Assembly: GCF_000743705.1 (NCBI RefSeq)
Contig: NZ_JQEZ01000009.1
Coordinates: 2,035-42,630 of the forward strand
Direction of reading: 5' to 3'
Length of the DNA stretch: 40,596 nt
Source: Ruegeria halocynthiae
GTDB lineage: Bacteria; Pseudomonadota; Alphaproteobacteria; Rhodobacterales; Rhodobacteraceae
This document shows, one piece after another, positions 18,761-26,709 of this stretch. The stretch's first letter is position 1; each line of letters begins with the position of its first letter. Below the pieces are notes generated by a model. It had not been told where the DNA came from. It was given only the letters and a program-made list of their open reading frames with translations, and did not search any database. A program made the position numbers and the translations under genes.

Positions 18761-19846
18761 ACCGCGACTCCTATTGCTTCTGAGGGTAGGGGGCTTGGTC
18801 CAGTTCCACCATCATCTTTTCCCGGAACACCTCTGCTGGCGTCTTCCATCCCAGGCATTTTCTGGGCGTCGCGTTGAGGCGGTCGCAGATCATTTTCAAG
18901 TCATGATCTGAGACCGCCGAGATGTCGCGCTTGCGGGGAAGCCAGCGCCTGACTCTGCGGTTGGTGTTCTCAACGGTTTCTTTCTGCCACGGAGAGGATG
19001 GGTCGCAGAACCAGGTCTGAGTGCCAATCTCGGCTTGCAGATGCGGCCAACTGACGAATTCGGTGCCGCGGTCGAAGGTGATGGATTTGCGCGCTAGGTG
19101 GAGCAGATCACGCACCGCTTTCATGATTTTCCCATGACTGGTTTCGTACGCTTGTTCGGGTTCTTCAGCAGCACCGTGAACCGGCTGACGCGCTCGACCA
19201 GGGATGTCACGTTCGACTGCCCAAGACTCTGTTTGAACAGCATCAAATCTCCCTCCCAGTGACCAAACTGGCGCCGATGCGCCACGGCATCGGGGCGAAA
19301 CAGGATGCTGACATAGTGGTCGAATTTGGGCACCTGACGCTTCCTTGCACGGCGAGGGCGACGATACATTCTGTGCTCAGGCAGATACCACCAGAGCTCG
19401 TCGGCCATGCCTTCGCTGGAATAGATGTAGCGGTAGATCGTTTCCTCACAGACGCGCAGCTTGGCGCCTTCATAGATCATTCGATTGCCGATCTGTTCCG
19501 GCGTCCATCCATTCTTCAGCCGCTCGACGACACGCTTGCGCAACTCAGGATGGCGGATCAGTTTACGTTGCCTGAAGCGCCGATCCGCAGCATTCCGATG
19601 CGCAGACTAGCCGTAGTAGCCATCGCATTTTGGCAAGCAGGGATCCGAAAAATAGTTCCGCTTGATCTCTCGATGGATTGTGGCTTTCGAGCGCTTCAAC
19701 ACACGTGCCATCTCTCGAACAGGAACTTTCGCATACCTCCAGCGTTCAATCCTACGGCGTTCTTCGATGCTCAATTGCGAATATACAGCGCTCATGCCAT
19801 GATCTCCTCATTAGAGAACCCTTTGGTTTCTAATAGGAGTCGCAGT
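18761..19846. mobile_element. IS30-family insertion sequence (decayed, 1086 bp)
   Basis: The ends are inverted repeats: ACCGCGACTCCTATT at 18761-18775 and the complement of ACTGCGACTCCTATT at 19832-19846, matching at 14 of 15 positions. Between them is one transposase region reading on the minus strand, interrupted as described in its own entry. The length suits the IS30 family. No clear target duplication was found at the flanks. It lies between the autotransporter and the conjugation-regulator region. Confidence 0.8.
18771..19795 (-). pseudogene. IS30-family transposase, interrupted by an amber codon and a frameshift
   Basis: The N-terminus has the IS30 HTH (LSIEERRRIERWRYAKVPVREMARVLKRSKATIHREIKRN). 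An in-frame TAG follows GYYG at 19607-19609; the same frame then continues with LRKRVVERLKNGWTPEQIGNRM. The DDE core is visible: GHWEGDLM (first D), TFDRGTEF (second D) and PWQKETVENTNRRVRRWLP (E). At 19121-19133 the frame changes by -1, where the message reads GGGAAAATCATGA: the first part stops at TGA and the rest begins at an overlapping ATG. GGGAAAA has the pattern of a -1 slippery heptamer in the right phase, so either a base was lost from the A-run or frameshifting is programmed. The amber codon argues for decay. Confidence 0.85.
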
Positions 19847-19985
19847 AGGAAGTAGCGTGCACCCGAGTACAGGCAAGGAGCCGAGAATCCGTTATATGTT
19901 CAATTATCCAAGAACCGAAGAATTGAGACCGGTCGGCTGACTGCGGGATATTCCCGCGCTCGCTGTGCGATCCGACTTCTTGAGC

Positions 19986-20168
19986 TCAAAGGCGAAGACG
20001 CGCGGCGGGTGAAAGTTCTACAACTCTTAGTTCGCTGTTTGACGTCACACTGACTTGCCCATTGTTCCATGCGTAGACAACCGCCATTGTTTTGCCTGTA
20101 GTGGCGTCCTGCACTTCAATGATCGGTTCGCCTTTTTTTGCGCGTTCGTTTTGTTGCTGTGTCGACAT
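19986..20168 (-). CDS. Small hypothetical protein (60 aa)
   Basis: The ATG (complement of 20166-20168) is preceded by AAGGAAAG at a good distance, which supports translation. The product is polar at the N-terminus (MSTQQQNERAKKGEP) and then reads IIEVQDATTGKTMAVVYAWNNGQVSVTSNS, which looks like a small beta-rich domain. There is no signal peptide or membrane segment. I do not recognise the family. It is divergent from the rcgA-like gene, with about 210 bases between the starts, so both may be controlled from the shared intergenic region. Confidence 0.55.
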   Translation of the reverse strand: MSTQQQNERAKKGEPIIEVQDATTGKTMAVVYAWNNGQVSVTSNSELRVVELSPAARLRL

Positions 20169-20261
20169 TTTCTTTCCTTGGTAATCTTAGGACCCAACCT
20201 TCGAAACCTAGCATTGCGAGGGCGGGTAGGGCTCTTTCTGCGGTTCGACTATTTCACTTCA

Positions 20262-20298
20262 CCCCAAGACCTGGAGCGGATAACTGCTCAACTTGGGG
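20262..20298. promoter_or_regulatory. Nested inverted repeat in the 19986/rcgA intergenic region
   Basis: CCCCAAG (20262-20268) pairs with CTTGGGG (20292-20298), and within the loop GAGC pairs with GCTC. A perfect -35-like TTGACA lies just downstream at 20316-20321, but no good -10 box follows at the normal spacing. The function is unknown; it may be a protein site or an RNA hairpin. Confidence 0.3.
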
Positions 20299-20326
20299 GA
20301 GAGTAGAGCGACGCGTTGACAATCGC

Positions 20327-20366
20327 ACGAACTGCAACGAAACAGGACGAAATGGAACGAAATACG
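20327..20366. repeat. Four tandem 10-bp repeats (ACGAAMYNNN) upstream of rcgA
   Basis: ACGAACTGCA, ACGAAACAGG, ACGAAATGGA and ACGAAATACG follow each other at exact 10-bp steps from 20327 to 20366. The array ends 13 bases before the proposed start of the rcgA-like gene. A 10-bp period puts every unit on the same face of the helix, as in operators for cooperative binding or in iterons. Confidence 0.7.
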
Positions 20367-20379
20367 ATCGTGTAAACCA

Positions 20380-22020
20380 TTGATAAAACGTGGAAGATAC
20401 TTTGTTCCTCCGCTGAACGATAGCAGCGACTTCAAGGAACTATTCAAGTATCTGGTATCTGTGGGGGCTGGCTTACCCGCTGACCAGACGGGTCTTCCTG
20501 CGGGCTCCTGGACCCCAGAGCTACTTGCCAGCACCATCTCACAGTTCGATTCCAACGAGTCCGGCGTCGAATTGCGGACGGTTCAGCATTGGTTTCAGGA
20601 AAATGACAGGGGAATAAGCACCGACAATATTCATTGGCTGGCACGTGTGTTCGGCTGTGACGATCCCGACGCGGTCAGCGCGTGGCGAGTGGAACTTAGT
20701 GCTGCCAACGGGCGCCTTGCCGCAAAAAGACGGGACAAGCGAAGCGGTCAGAAACTTGGTGTAGTACCTACGACCGAAGCGGTTGAAGGCGTCGAAACTG
20801 ACACTAGCGGAAACGATCCAAGACGCGCGGATATGGCTAAGCCAATAAGGATGCCTGGTTTAGCCGGAAGAACGGAAGCAATCTTTAGCACTCATGCCTC
20901 TTTGGGTTTGCCCGTCATCGTCTTTGCCGCTGCTACAGCGCTAGGGCTCATGTCGTTTTCGCTGAATATCCACAGCGTTGTTTTCACACCACCAACGGGA
21001 ATGCCAAAACAGGTTGGGTTCTTGTGGGCGCCGAACTGGACAATTGTCTTCATGGCACTTCTGCCGGCGTACTTTGCAGTACTGATCAATCTATTGAGGA
21101 CGTGGAAGAATGAATGGCGACCAAACCTGTCAAAGTTGACAGACCCAAAGTCACGCAACCCGAGTTGGGCGGGTAGGGTGGCGATGGCCTCCTATGCGTA
21201 CTGGGCGGTGTTTGGTGTGACTGTGGCGATCGCTTCGGGCTTCAACTGGGTGGAGACCCACCTGATCCCTCTGCTGACCGGGAAGGCAGGAAATTGGGCG
21301 GTCGATTGGGGCAGAATAGCGATCTTCCGTCCCGACTTGATATCAGCTCCAAGCGCGATCGTGTTTTCCGGCCTTGTCTTTCTTCTTAACGCATTTGGCT
21401 CTTACCTCTTCTTCACTGGCCTCATTATTCTCTATTCAGTTACGGATGATTTCGTTGACTTCGTGAGAAAACTTGGGCGCAGCGCGCCCGTCGAACAGCG
21501 CGGGTTTGTTGAAAGAGTGGGCCGTTCAATAATGGTCGGGGTCTTTCGATGTACATCTCTGGGCTTGATGATCACCATTTTGATGAAGCTACAAGCCAGC
21601 TTCTTGCTGTCGGAAAGTGTGGATATTGTTGAGTGGATGGCAGTCGACGGTCTCAACGCATTCCGTTCTGATAGGATGCAGTTCTACAAATATGGGTTCG
21701 GCCAGAGTGCGCCGGGGCACTATTACAGCTTCTTTTGCCTGATTATCATAGTCGCTGTCTTTATTGTGTGCGCTGCCAGAATACGGGCTGTATTGGCTCA
21801 TGTGGGTTCACTAAATCGGGATGCCGCGTCCCGCATCCCCTGGGTAGTGATGAACGGAGTCATGGTACTGTTGACGACAACGTACATCCTTGTTGGTGTG
21901 TTTCCCGGATTCACTATCCTGCTGATCGTATCATTTGTCGTGGCCGCGTATTTCACCATTCGACCCGCCTCAGGGCGGAAAATATCTTCAACAAAGCGAG
22001 AGTATGATGCATCGGTCTAA
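20380..22020 (+). CDS. rcgA: RcgA-like membrane protein with N-terminal HTH-like domain (546 aa)
   Basis: The best start is TTG at 20380, which gives IKRGRYFVPPLNDS at the N-terminus; no good ribosome binding site is visible, so the start is uncertain. Residues about 45-110 (LRTVQHWFQENDRGISTDNIHWLARVFGC) look like a helix-turn-helix-like soluble domain, followed by a basic stretch (RLAAKRRDKRSG). From about 176 to 526 there are seven or eight hydrophobic segments (176-195, 221-239, 268-288, 326-352, 388-410, 449-468, 488-526). From memory this matches the RcgA family, described with RcgR as needed for conjugative transfer of rhizobial plasmids, and often labelled a putative transporter. Its neighbour overlaps and is RcgR-like, and a conjugation apparatus lies 8 kb away, which fits. 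The name rests on memory, not on a search. Confidence 0.65.
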   Translation: MIKRGRYFVPPLNDSSDFKELFKYLVSVGAGLPADQTGLPAGSWTPELLASTISQFDSNESGVELRTVQHWFQENDRGISTDNIHWLARVFGCDDPDAVSAWRVELSAANGRLAAKRRDKRSGQKLGVVPTTEAVEGVETDTSGNDPRRADMAKPIRMPGLAGRTEAIFSTHASLGLPVIVFAAATALGLMSFSLNIHSVVFTPPTGMPKQVGFLWAPNWTIVFMALLPAYFAVLINLLRTWKNEWRPNLSKLTDPKSRNPSWAGRVAMASYAYWAVFGVTVAIASGFNWVETHLIPLLTGKAGNWAVDWGRIAIFRPDLISAPSAIVFSGLVFLLNAFGSYLFFTGLIILYSVTDDFVDFVRKLGRSAPVEQRGFVERVGRSIMVGVFRCTSLGLMITILMKLQASFLLSESVDIVEWMAVDGLNAFRSDRMQFYKYGFGQSAPGHYYSFFCLIIIVAVFIVCAARIRAVLAHVGSLNRDAASRIPWVVMNGVMVLLTTTYILVGVFPGFTILLIVSFVVAAYFTIRPASGRKISSTKREYDASV

Positions 22021-23020
22021 TGTCCTGAATGAGGCCCCTTTTCATCCCCAGGTAGCTGAAGGGCCAGGCAACGTGACAGCTCATTGGATTCACACCGATG
22101 ACAACGTGCGGCTGAGGGTGGTTCATTGGCCGACTTCCAAGCCATCAAAAGGCACGGTTTTTCTGTTCCAGGGGCGAACGGATAACATCGAAAAATACGG
22201 GCGTACCGTCGAGTATCTGCATAGCTTTGGCTACACTGCGTTCGCTGTAGACTGGCGCGGACAAGGGCTTTCGGACAGGCTCACTGAAGATCCGATGATG
22301 GGGCACGTTGTTCGGTTCTCCGACTACCAGAAGGATGTCTCTGCTACGATTGACGCAGCCAGATCGCTAAATCTTCCGCAGCCTTGGTATCTGATCGGGC
22401 ACTCGCTAGGGGCGTGTGTTGGGCTACGGGCAATAGCTGAAGGGCTCCCGGTATCTGCCTGCGCGTTCACGGCGCCTTTGTGGGACATAAATCTTCCAAG
22501 ATTGCAGCGCATCGGCGCCTGGCCTTTGACATGGGCATTTCAGACACTTGGGAAAGGTGGCACCTATGCTCCAGGCACGCGTGGGGTGAGCTATGTCTTG
22601 ACGACTGATTTCAAAGACAACAGGCTGACACATGATCCTGATATGTACGAATACTATGCGAATATTTCGGAAAATCTGCCTGAACAAGTGATTGGCGGGC
22701 CTAGTATGGGGTGGCTGTTTCAGGCGCTTAAAGAAACCAGGTCGTTGTCAGAAATGCCGTCCCCCGACATACCATGTATCACGTTCTGCGGCGCCGAAGA
22801 TGAAATCGTAGCCATTGCGGCAATACAGGATCGAATGGCGCGCTGGCCTGGTGGGAGATTGGAATTGATACAGGGCGCAAGGCACGATGTTCTTTATGAG
22901 ACACCAAAGGTTCGTGAGAACGTGTTGGCCCAAATATGCCGGCTTTTCTCAACTTCAAGCGACGAAGCGCTGATAGCATCGGACCCATCAAGTCGTGCGG
23001 CATTGGTTGAAAATCAATGA
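22004..23020 (+). CDS. rcgR: RcgR-like alpha/beta hydrolase, possible lactone hydrolase (338 aa)
   Basis: I set the start at the ATG at 22004 (a second ATG follows at once), which overlaps the end of the rcgA-like gene by 17 bases, so the two are translationally coupled. The fold signature is an alpha/beta hydrolase: DWRGQGLSDR near residue 83, the nucleophile elbow IGHSLGA with Ser134, a likely acid Asp266 in CGAEDEI and the base His294 in GARHDV. There is no signal peptide, so it should be cytosolic. Proteins paired with RcgA are annotated as putative quorum lactone hydrolases. Together with RcgA it may control plasmid transfer in response to a small signal. The substrate is not demonstrated, and a lysophospholipase or esterase role would look the same at this level. 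Confidence 0.75.
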   Translation: MMHRSNVLNEAPFHPQVAEGPGNVTAHWIHTDDNVRLRVVHWPTSKPSKGTVFLFQGRTDNIEKYGRTVEYLHSFGYTAFAVDWRGQGLSDRLTEDPMMGHVVRFSDYQKDVSATIDAARSLNLPQPWYLIGHSLGACVGLRAIAEGLPVSACAFTAPLWDINLPRLQRIGAWPLTWAFQTLGKGGTYAPGTRGVSYVLTTDFKDNRLTHDPDMYEYYANISENLPEQVIGGPSMGWLFQALKETRSLSEMPSPDIPCITFCGAEDEIVAIAAIQDRMARWPGGRLELIQGARHDVLYETPKVRENVLAQICRLFSTSSDEALIASDPSSRAALVENQ

Positions 23021-23119
23021 CGTATTCAGGGGCAGGGGTAAGCGTTATACTGTCAGGTGACTACACATTACTACTATCGTTTGAAGCGCCGCTACGTGAG
23101 CTAGGCATTCCGGCACCCA

Positions 23120-23158
23120 TGGATCCTTTCCGGTAGGGGGCAGGATCGTACGTTAGTG
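23120..23158 (+). repeat. Left terminal inverted repeat of the TIR cassette
   Basis: The 39-bp end reads inward from TGGATCC to CGTACGTTAGTG. The outer 8 bases differ from the right end at four positions, while the rest differs at one. The target duplication ACCCA immediately precedes it. Confidence 0.85.
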
Positions 23159-23463
23159 TCCTTATGAGGTTCGTTCAGCGTTACAGCGGCACGTCGCGCA
23201 TGTTTTGCATGAGATCCTGCTCTGGAGGTGTCTTAAAGTTAGCACGATATAATTCTCAGATGCCCCTTCATATCCGGACACACCTGCCCTTCGCTGCGAG
23301 GAGCACGAACTAGGAGGATGCGGACGAAGCGGCCATTTACAAATGAAAACCTATCTCAGAAGTGCTGTTCGAAGTCATACAAGTTGCTTTTCTGCACTTT
23401 AAATCAAGTGGCACCAAGTGGTATGGCCCGCTCGGCGGATCAAACAAATGATAGGAAGCGTGG

Positions 23464-24738
23464 ATGACGGAGACGGTATTCTGGTCTTGGCAGGCTGATC
23501 TCAACCCGAAGGTGAACCGTTCATTTATTAGGGCCGCCTTGGATGCTGCAAGGGGCAAGGCACAAGAGGAGCTGCAACTCGACGAACCTGAGCGGAAGAT
23601 CGCGCTCGACCACGACACGAAGTCCGCGCAGGGTATGGCGGACATCGTAGGAACGATCTTTGAACAGGTTGCCAAGGCAGCCATTTTCGTGGCGGACGTT
23701 ACACCTGTTACGACAAGCGAGGCAGGGAAAGCCGTCCCGAATCCAAACGTAATGATTGAGCTTGGCTACGCTATGCGTGCGCTCGGCCATGAGAGGATCA
23801 TTGCCGTCCTGAACGTCGGCTGTGGAACTGGTCCTGAGGCCCTTCCTTTCGACATTCGCCACAGGCGGATCTTGACCTACAACCTTCCATTAGAGGCAGA
23901 TTCCGCGACCCGAGACAAGGCGCGAGCGAAGCTAACGAATGATCTCGCGATCGCACTTGTAGCGAACCTGCAAGCGATCAAACGGATCGAAACAGAGCAT
24001 ACCGAGATCGAGATGGCGGAAGAGGACAGGCACAGACCTGGGGTCTGGAAGGGACATTGGCCTGCGATTCACCGAGCGGCCTTCGGTCAAGAAAAGTCGG
24101 TGCTGCCAAAACTAGTGCCAAGGGCCGTCCTTAGAGTCGCCCCAGCGGAGTGGCCCTCAGACATTCCGCCGATCGCCATGCTTGATAAGCTGTCGGCCGA
24201 AGCGACGCTCTATGCGCCCTACGGCGCGGGAACGTCGGGCGACCATGGGCCGTTCCAGGATGGATACCTCGCCTACTGGATGCCGCCAGAATCCAGCAAC
24301 GGTTCGGAAATTTCGGTTTTCAATGTAGCGGCTTTCTTAGAAAGCCCCGGTGAAGTGTGGTTGTCCGATGGCACAATCGTGGAAGAAAGAGGGGGAAAGA
24401 GGTTCATCTCACATAGCCACCTCATGAGGAACTGGATCCGCGGACTGGACCGATCTCATGCACTTTTAGACGAACTCGGAGCAGGACAACGGCGACGGGT
24501 CCTTCTGGAAGTCAGCGATCTGTCTGACACCTATTGGCCAACGCAGGAGGGCTACGTTGCTGGTAGGAACAGGAAGCCTCGAGTGGCGCACGATCGGACT
24601 GAATCTAAGTGGGAGCCTGCCGTCCGGAAGGGTACGCTTAGACAAGCGTGGAACGCGCTCAGGAACGCGTATTCGGAACCTCCGATGTCCGCAGATGAAT
24701 TTGATCAATATTTTCGTGCACAAGCGGAGTCGGCCTGA
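23464..24738 (+). CDS. TIR-like domain protein, putative anti-phage or NAD-processing effector (424 aa)
   Basis: The ATG at 23464 follows AGGAAG. Residues 1 to about 170 form a TIR-like/nucleoside-deoxyribosyltransferase-like fold: TVFWSWQADL as first strand, IFVADVT as third strand, and PNPNVMIELGYAMRALG, whose Glu99 occupies the place of the catalytic glutamate of TIR NADases, then RIIAVLN and LPFDIRHRRILTYNL. This arrangement is common in single-gene and multi-gene bacterial defence loci. Residues about 185-424 are unrecognised, soluble, and rich in Trp and Arg (GVWKGHWPAIHRA, WMPPESSNGSEISVFN); they may sense the trigger or modulate the TIR part. No partner gene for signal production is adjacent. 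It is the only cargo of the flanking cassette. An abortive-infection role is an inference from family and context. Confidence 0.75.
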   Translation: MTETVFWSWQADLNPKVNRSFIRAALDAARGKAQEELQLDEPERKIALDHDTKSAQGMADIVGTIFEQVAKAAIFVADVTPVTTSEAGKAVPNPNVMIELGYAMRALGHERIIAVLNVGCGTGPEALPFDIRHRRILTYNLPLEADSATRDKARAKLTNDLAIALVANLQAIKRIETEHTEIEMAEEDRHRPGVWKGHWPAIHRAAFGQEKSVLPKLVPRAVLRVAPAEWPSDIPPIAMLDKLSAEATLYAPYGAGTSGDHGPFQDGYLAYWMPPESSNGSEISVFNVAAFLESPGEVWLSDGTIVEERGGKRFISHSHLMRNWIRGLDRSHALLDELGAGQRRRVLLEVSDLSDTYWPTQEGYVAGRNRKPRVAHDRTESKWEPAVRKGTLRQAWNALRNAYSEPPMSADEFDQYFRAQAESA

Positions 24739-24758
24739 TGGGGTAGAGAGGCGCGTCG

Positions 24759-24785
24759 GCTGCTGGTGGATCCAGTCCCAGCAGC
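24759..24785 (+). terminator. Hairpin after the TIR-like gene
   Basis: GCTGCTGG (24759-24766) pairs with CCAGCAGC (24778-24785) across an 11-base loop, 20 bases after the stop codon. No U-run follows. It could also be a protein site inside the cassette, but nothing shows this. Confidence 0.4.
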
Positions 24786-25044
24786 TGGGCCGTAGAAGCC
24801 TCAAGGTCGGCACCCGAGGGGGCGCCGCCGGTTCACTACGGGTGAAGCAGGCGAATGCTCATTATGCTGCGCTGTCTGTAATTGGGGTTGGGTCGGGCTT
24901 GTGTTTTGCAATTCGCCATACATCAGAGAAGTATCTTCGACCTATCAACAGGCACAGAAACCACTCTCACCTGTTAGGCCGTGGGGAACGGCCACAAAGG
25001 GCTCTTTTGTAGCAATCGCTGCGCGCGGTACAAACGGCTGGTTT

Positions 25045-25083
25045 CACTAACGTACGATCCTGCCCACTACCGGAACGGGCCCC
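25045..25083 (-). repeat. Right terminal inverted repeat of the TIR cassette
   Basis: Read inward on the minus strand this end starts GGGGCCCG and finishes CGTACGTTAGTG, pairing with 23120-23158. The GGGG tip is the usual outer end of Tn3-family repeats. ACCCA follows at 25084-25088. The 110 bases from there to the next gene stop show nothing recognisable. Confidence 0.85.
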
Positions 25084-25198
25084 ACCCACACTGGCGCGAA
25101 CTAGCGCCCATCAATTTTGAAAGGCGTTTTCCTCCTCTCTGGCTCCGCAAGCCAACTCCGTGCGATGGGTTGAATTTTGGGCAATTCTTGATTGGCGC

Positions 25199-25957
25199 TT
25201 AGTAAGGGACCAGCTCATAGTCGTAGCGCCCAAAAATGTCTGACCACTCAACTCCGACACCCCTGAAATAGCTTGGGCAGTCTTTGCGGAGGGGAAGCCA
25301 ATCTGGTTTTGGTCCAGGGGCACGATCTGACCAGTGGGAATTGGCGTTCTCGTCATAGGTACCAACAGCCATATCTAAGCGGGGTTCGCATGGACCTTCG
25401 CGTTCACGCACTCGATAGCTATAGTGCCTGACATGCCAGACACGGATGCTCCGAACTACATCAAAGTCTGATGAAGATAGATCAACGCTTGCCAATGTTG
25501 GCACGGCCAGGGCAGGAGAACCGTCACCCAGTTTTGCCCATGGCCGTCGTGATGCGCCGAGGGGGGTCCAGCTTGCACCTTCGTCCGCGCCAGTTGTTGG
25601 CCACAACTCAGATGCAAACGAGACTTCGACAACCAAAGGCGTTTCTTCTTCGCCGGGCAGCTCGGGGATTGGTGTTGCACTTGCGGCCTTGATAGCTTCC
25701 AGGCGCTGCATCGGCGTAAGTATGGATGAGCCTGCGGCAACACCCATCGGGCAGCGCCAGAGTTGCAGCGGCGGCTCAACAGGCATGGGCGTTATACGCC
25801 GAATGAACTCTGCCCTCGCCGCATTGCAATCTGGATCATTCGGCCAGCCCCCAGCGAGGCAAAGAAAAATTGCGCAGTCGATAGGATAGGCGTGTGCTGG
25901 ATTAGAAAATCCAAGTGCCAGGGCAGACGTGCATCCCAGGAGCGTCAGTCGAAACAT
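25199..25957 (-). CDS. Secreted protein with N-terminal DCAIxLCxAGG motif, copy 1 (252 aa)
   Basis: The start (complement of 25955-25957) has AAGGAT upstream. A Sec signal peptide covers residues 1-23 (FRLTLLGCTSALALGFSNPAHA). The mature N-terminus reads YPIDCAIFLCLAGGWPNDPDCNAARAEFIRRITPMPVEPP, with four closely spaced cysteines suited to disulfides in the periplasm. A paralogue at 28819-29397 shares this block and the C-terminal region. This copy carries roughly 60 extra residues in the middle (EAIKAASATPIPELPGEEE...). I do not recognise a function. Its repeated presence beside a conjugation operon suggests a periplasmic role linked to plasmid transfer or entry exclusion, but that is a guess. 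It is divergent from the gene at 26137, with 179 bases between. Confidence 0.75.
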   Translation of the reverse strand: MFRLTLLGCTSALALGFSNPAHAYPIDCAIFLCLAGGWPNDPDCNAARAEFIRRITPMPVEPPLQLWRCPMGVAAGSSILTPMQRLEAIKAASATPIPELPGEEETPLVVEVSFASELWPTTGADEGASWTPLGASRRPWAKLGDGSPALAVPTLASVDLSSSDFDVVRSIRVWHVRHYSYRVREREGPCEPRLDMAVGTYDENANSHWSDRAPGPKPDWLPLRKDCPSYFRGVGVEWSDIFGRYDYELVPY

Positions 25958-26114
25958 GGTAGGATCCTTTCAAGAAGAAGTGATTTTGTGAATCGTGTGC
26001 GCTGATTTCCGCAAAAAAGTTAGAACACGATATTTTATGTTTTGCAAATTTCAAATTTTACATTATTGAAAAAACCAGATCAAAACTTTCGCAGGTTTCG
26101 AAAGGATGTAAGAA

Positions 26115-26135
26115 GTCGTCCCACAGGGGGACGAC
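26115..26135 (+). promoter_or_regulatory. Stem-loop covering the ribosome binding site, copy 1
   Basis: GTCGTCCC (26115-26122) pairs with GGGACGAC (26128-26135) around the loop ACAGG, ending two bases before the ATG at 26137. The Shine-Dalgarno bases AGGGGGA lie in the loop and 3' arm. TGTAAGAAG overlaps the 5' side and is shared with copy 2 (29507-29526). Pairs 5 and 6 are G-C and C-G here but reversed in copy 2, which is consistent with selection for structure. Confidence 0.55.
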
Positions 26136-26136
26136 C

Positions 26137-26517
26137 ATGCCGCACAGAAAGAACTTTCCATTGATCACACAAGGCGAAGCACGTGACCTTGTTGAATCAG
26201 GTAAGGACTATGAATTTCGGTATGACCTAGTCGAGCTGGGACAAAATGGACGTCCGCAATACATTTGCATCTATCGCTATGATGGAAAGGACAACGTCCT
26301 CATCTCTGAGAGGGCGACTTCGCAAGGCGTTGTCCCTCGCAGACTGTCGTTGTTTCCGGGCCTGTTCAATTTCCATAACCGCTTCAGACAGGGCACTGAT
26401 ATCACCCTGCACAATGATCTTACGATCACGACAGATGGGGTTCGGGGAAAGATTAACCTGGACTTTGATAAAGAGCCCGAACAGGGCGGCTCAGAAGACG
26501 ACAGCGAGACTTCGTAG
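26137..26517 (+). CDS. Conserved hypothetical protein of duplicated pair, copy 1 (126 aa)
   Basis: It starts at ATG 26137 with a GGGGG site held in a hairpin. It has no signal peptide or membrane segment. The core DLVESGKDYEFRYDLVELGQNGRPQYICIYRYDG, then LFPGLFNFHNRF, aligns with the protein at 29529 (DLIGSGVDFRCRYELVEFTDDGKPRYQCVY ... LWPGLFKHHREF), so the two are paralogues. The acidic tail (EPEQGGSEDDSETS) is not shared. The family is not recognised. It is probably a small beta-rich cytosolic protein. It lies divergently from the secreted Cys-motif gene in both copies, so the two genes likely work together. Confidence 0.75.
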   Translation: MPHRKNFPLITQGEARDLVESGKDYEFRYDLVELGQNGRPQYICIYRYDGKDNVLISERATSQGVVPRRLSLFPGLFNFHNRFRQGTDITLHNDLTITTDGVRGKINLDFDKEPEQGGSEDDSETS

Positions 26518-26709
26518 ATCGGCATCCCACTCCAAACGGGCTCAGGCTAATAGCCGTCTGAGCCAAATCCTTTCTTTGCCAGACGTCGATAAAGAACCAA
26601 GTCTCTCCACTCACCAGGAACGGCACGGGGTAGGGGGCACACCCGTTGATGGTCGCTGCCCCGTTGCCTCAGGTCCTGACTTTCTTATGCAAAAGGGAGG
26701 GCAGGGCGC

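Larger units (their letters stand above)
23120..25083. mobile_element. Tn3-like mobile insertion cassette carrying a TIR-like gene (1964 bp)
   Basis: The ends are 39-bp inverted repeats at 23120-23158 and 25045-25083, identical at 34 of 39 positions; the inner 31 bp differ at one base only. The flanking five bases are ACCCA on both sides (23115-23119 and 25084-25088), a perfect target duplication. Ends of about 38 bp, a GGGG tip (right end), an inner TCGTACGTTAG and a 5-bp duplication are Tn3-family traits. No transposase, resolvase or recognisable res site lies inside; the only complete gene is the TIR-like one. It resembles the mobile insertion cassettes that move with a helper transposase. 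Between the left repeat and the gene are about 300 bases with a perfect TATAAT at 23248-23253 but no clear -35 box. Between the gene and the right repeat only a hairpin was seen. Confidence 0.85.

Noticed and set aside
23021..23114. Gene or terminator between rcgR and the TIR cassette
   Set aside because: The 94 bases contain no convincing frame or hairpin.
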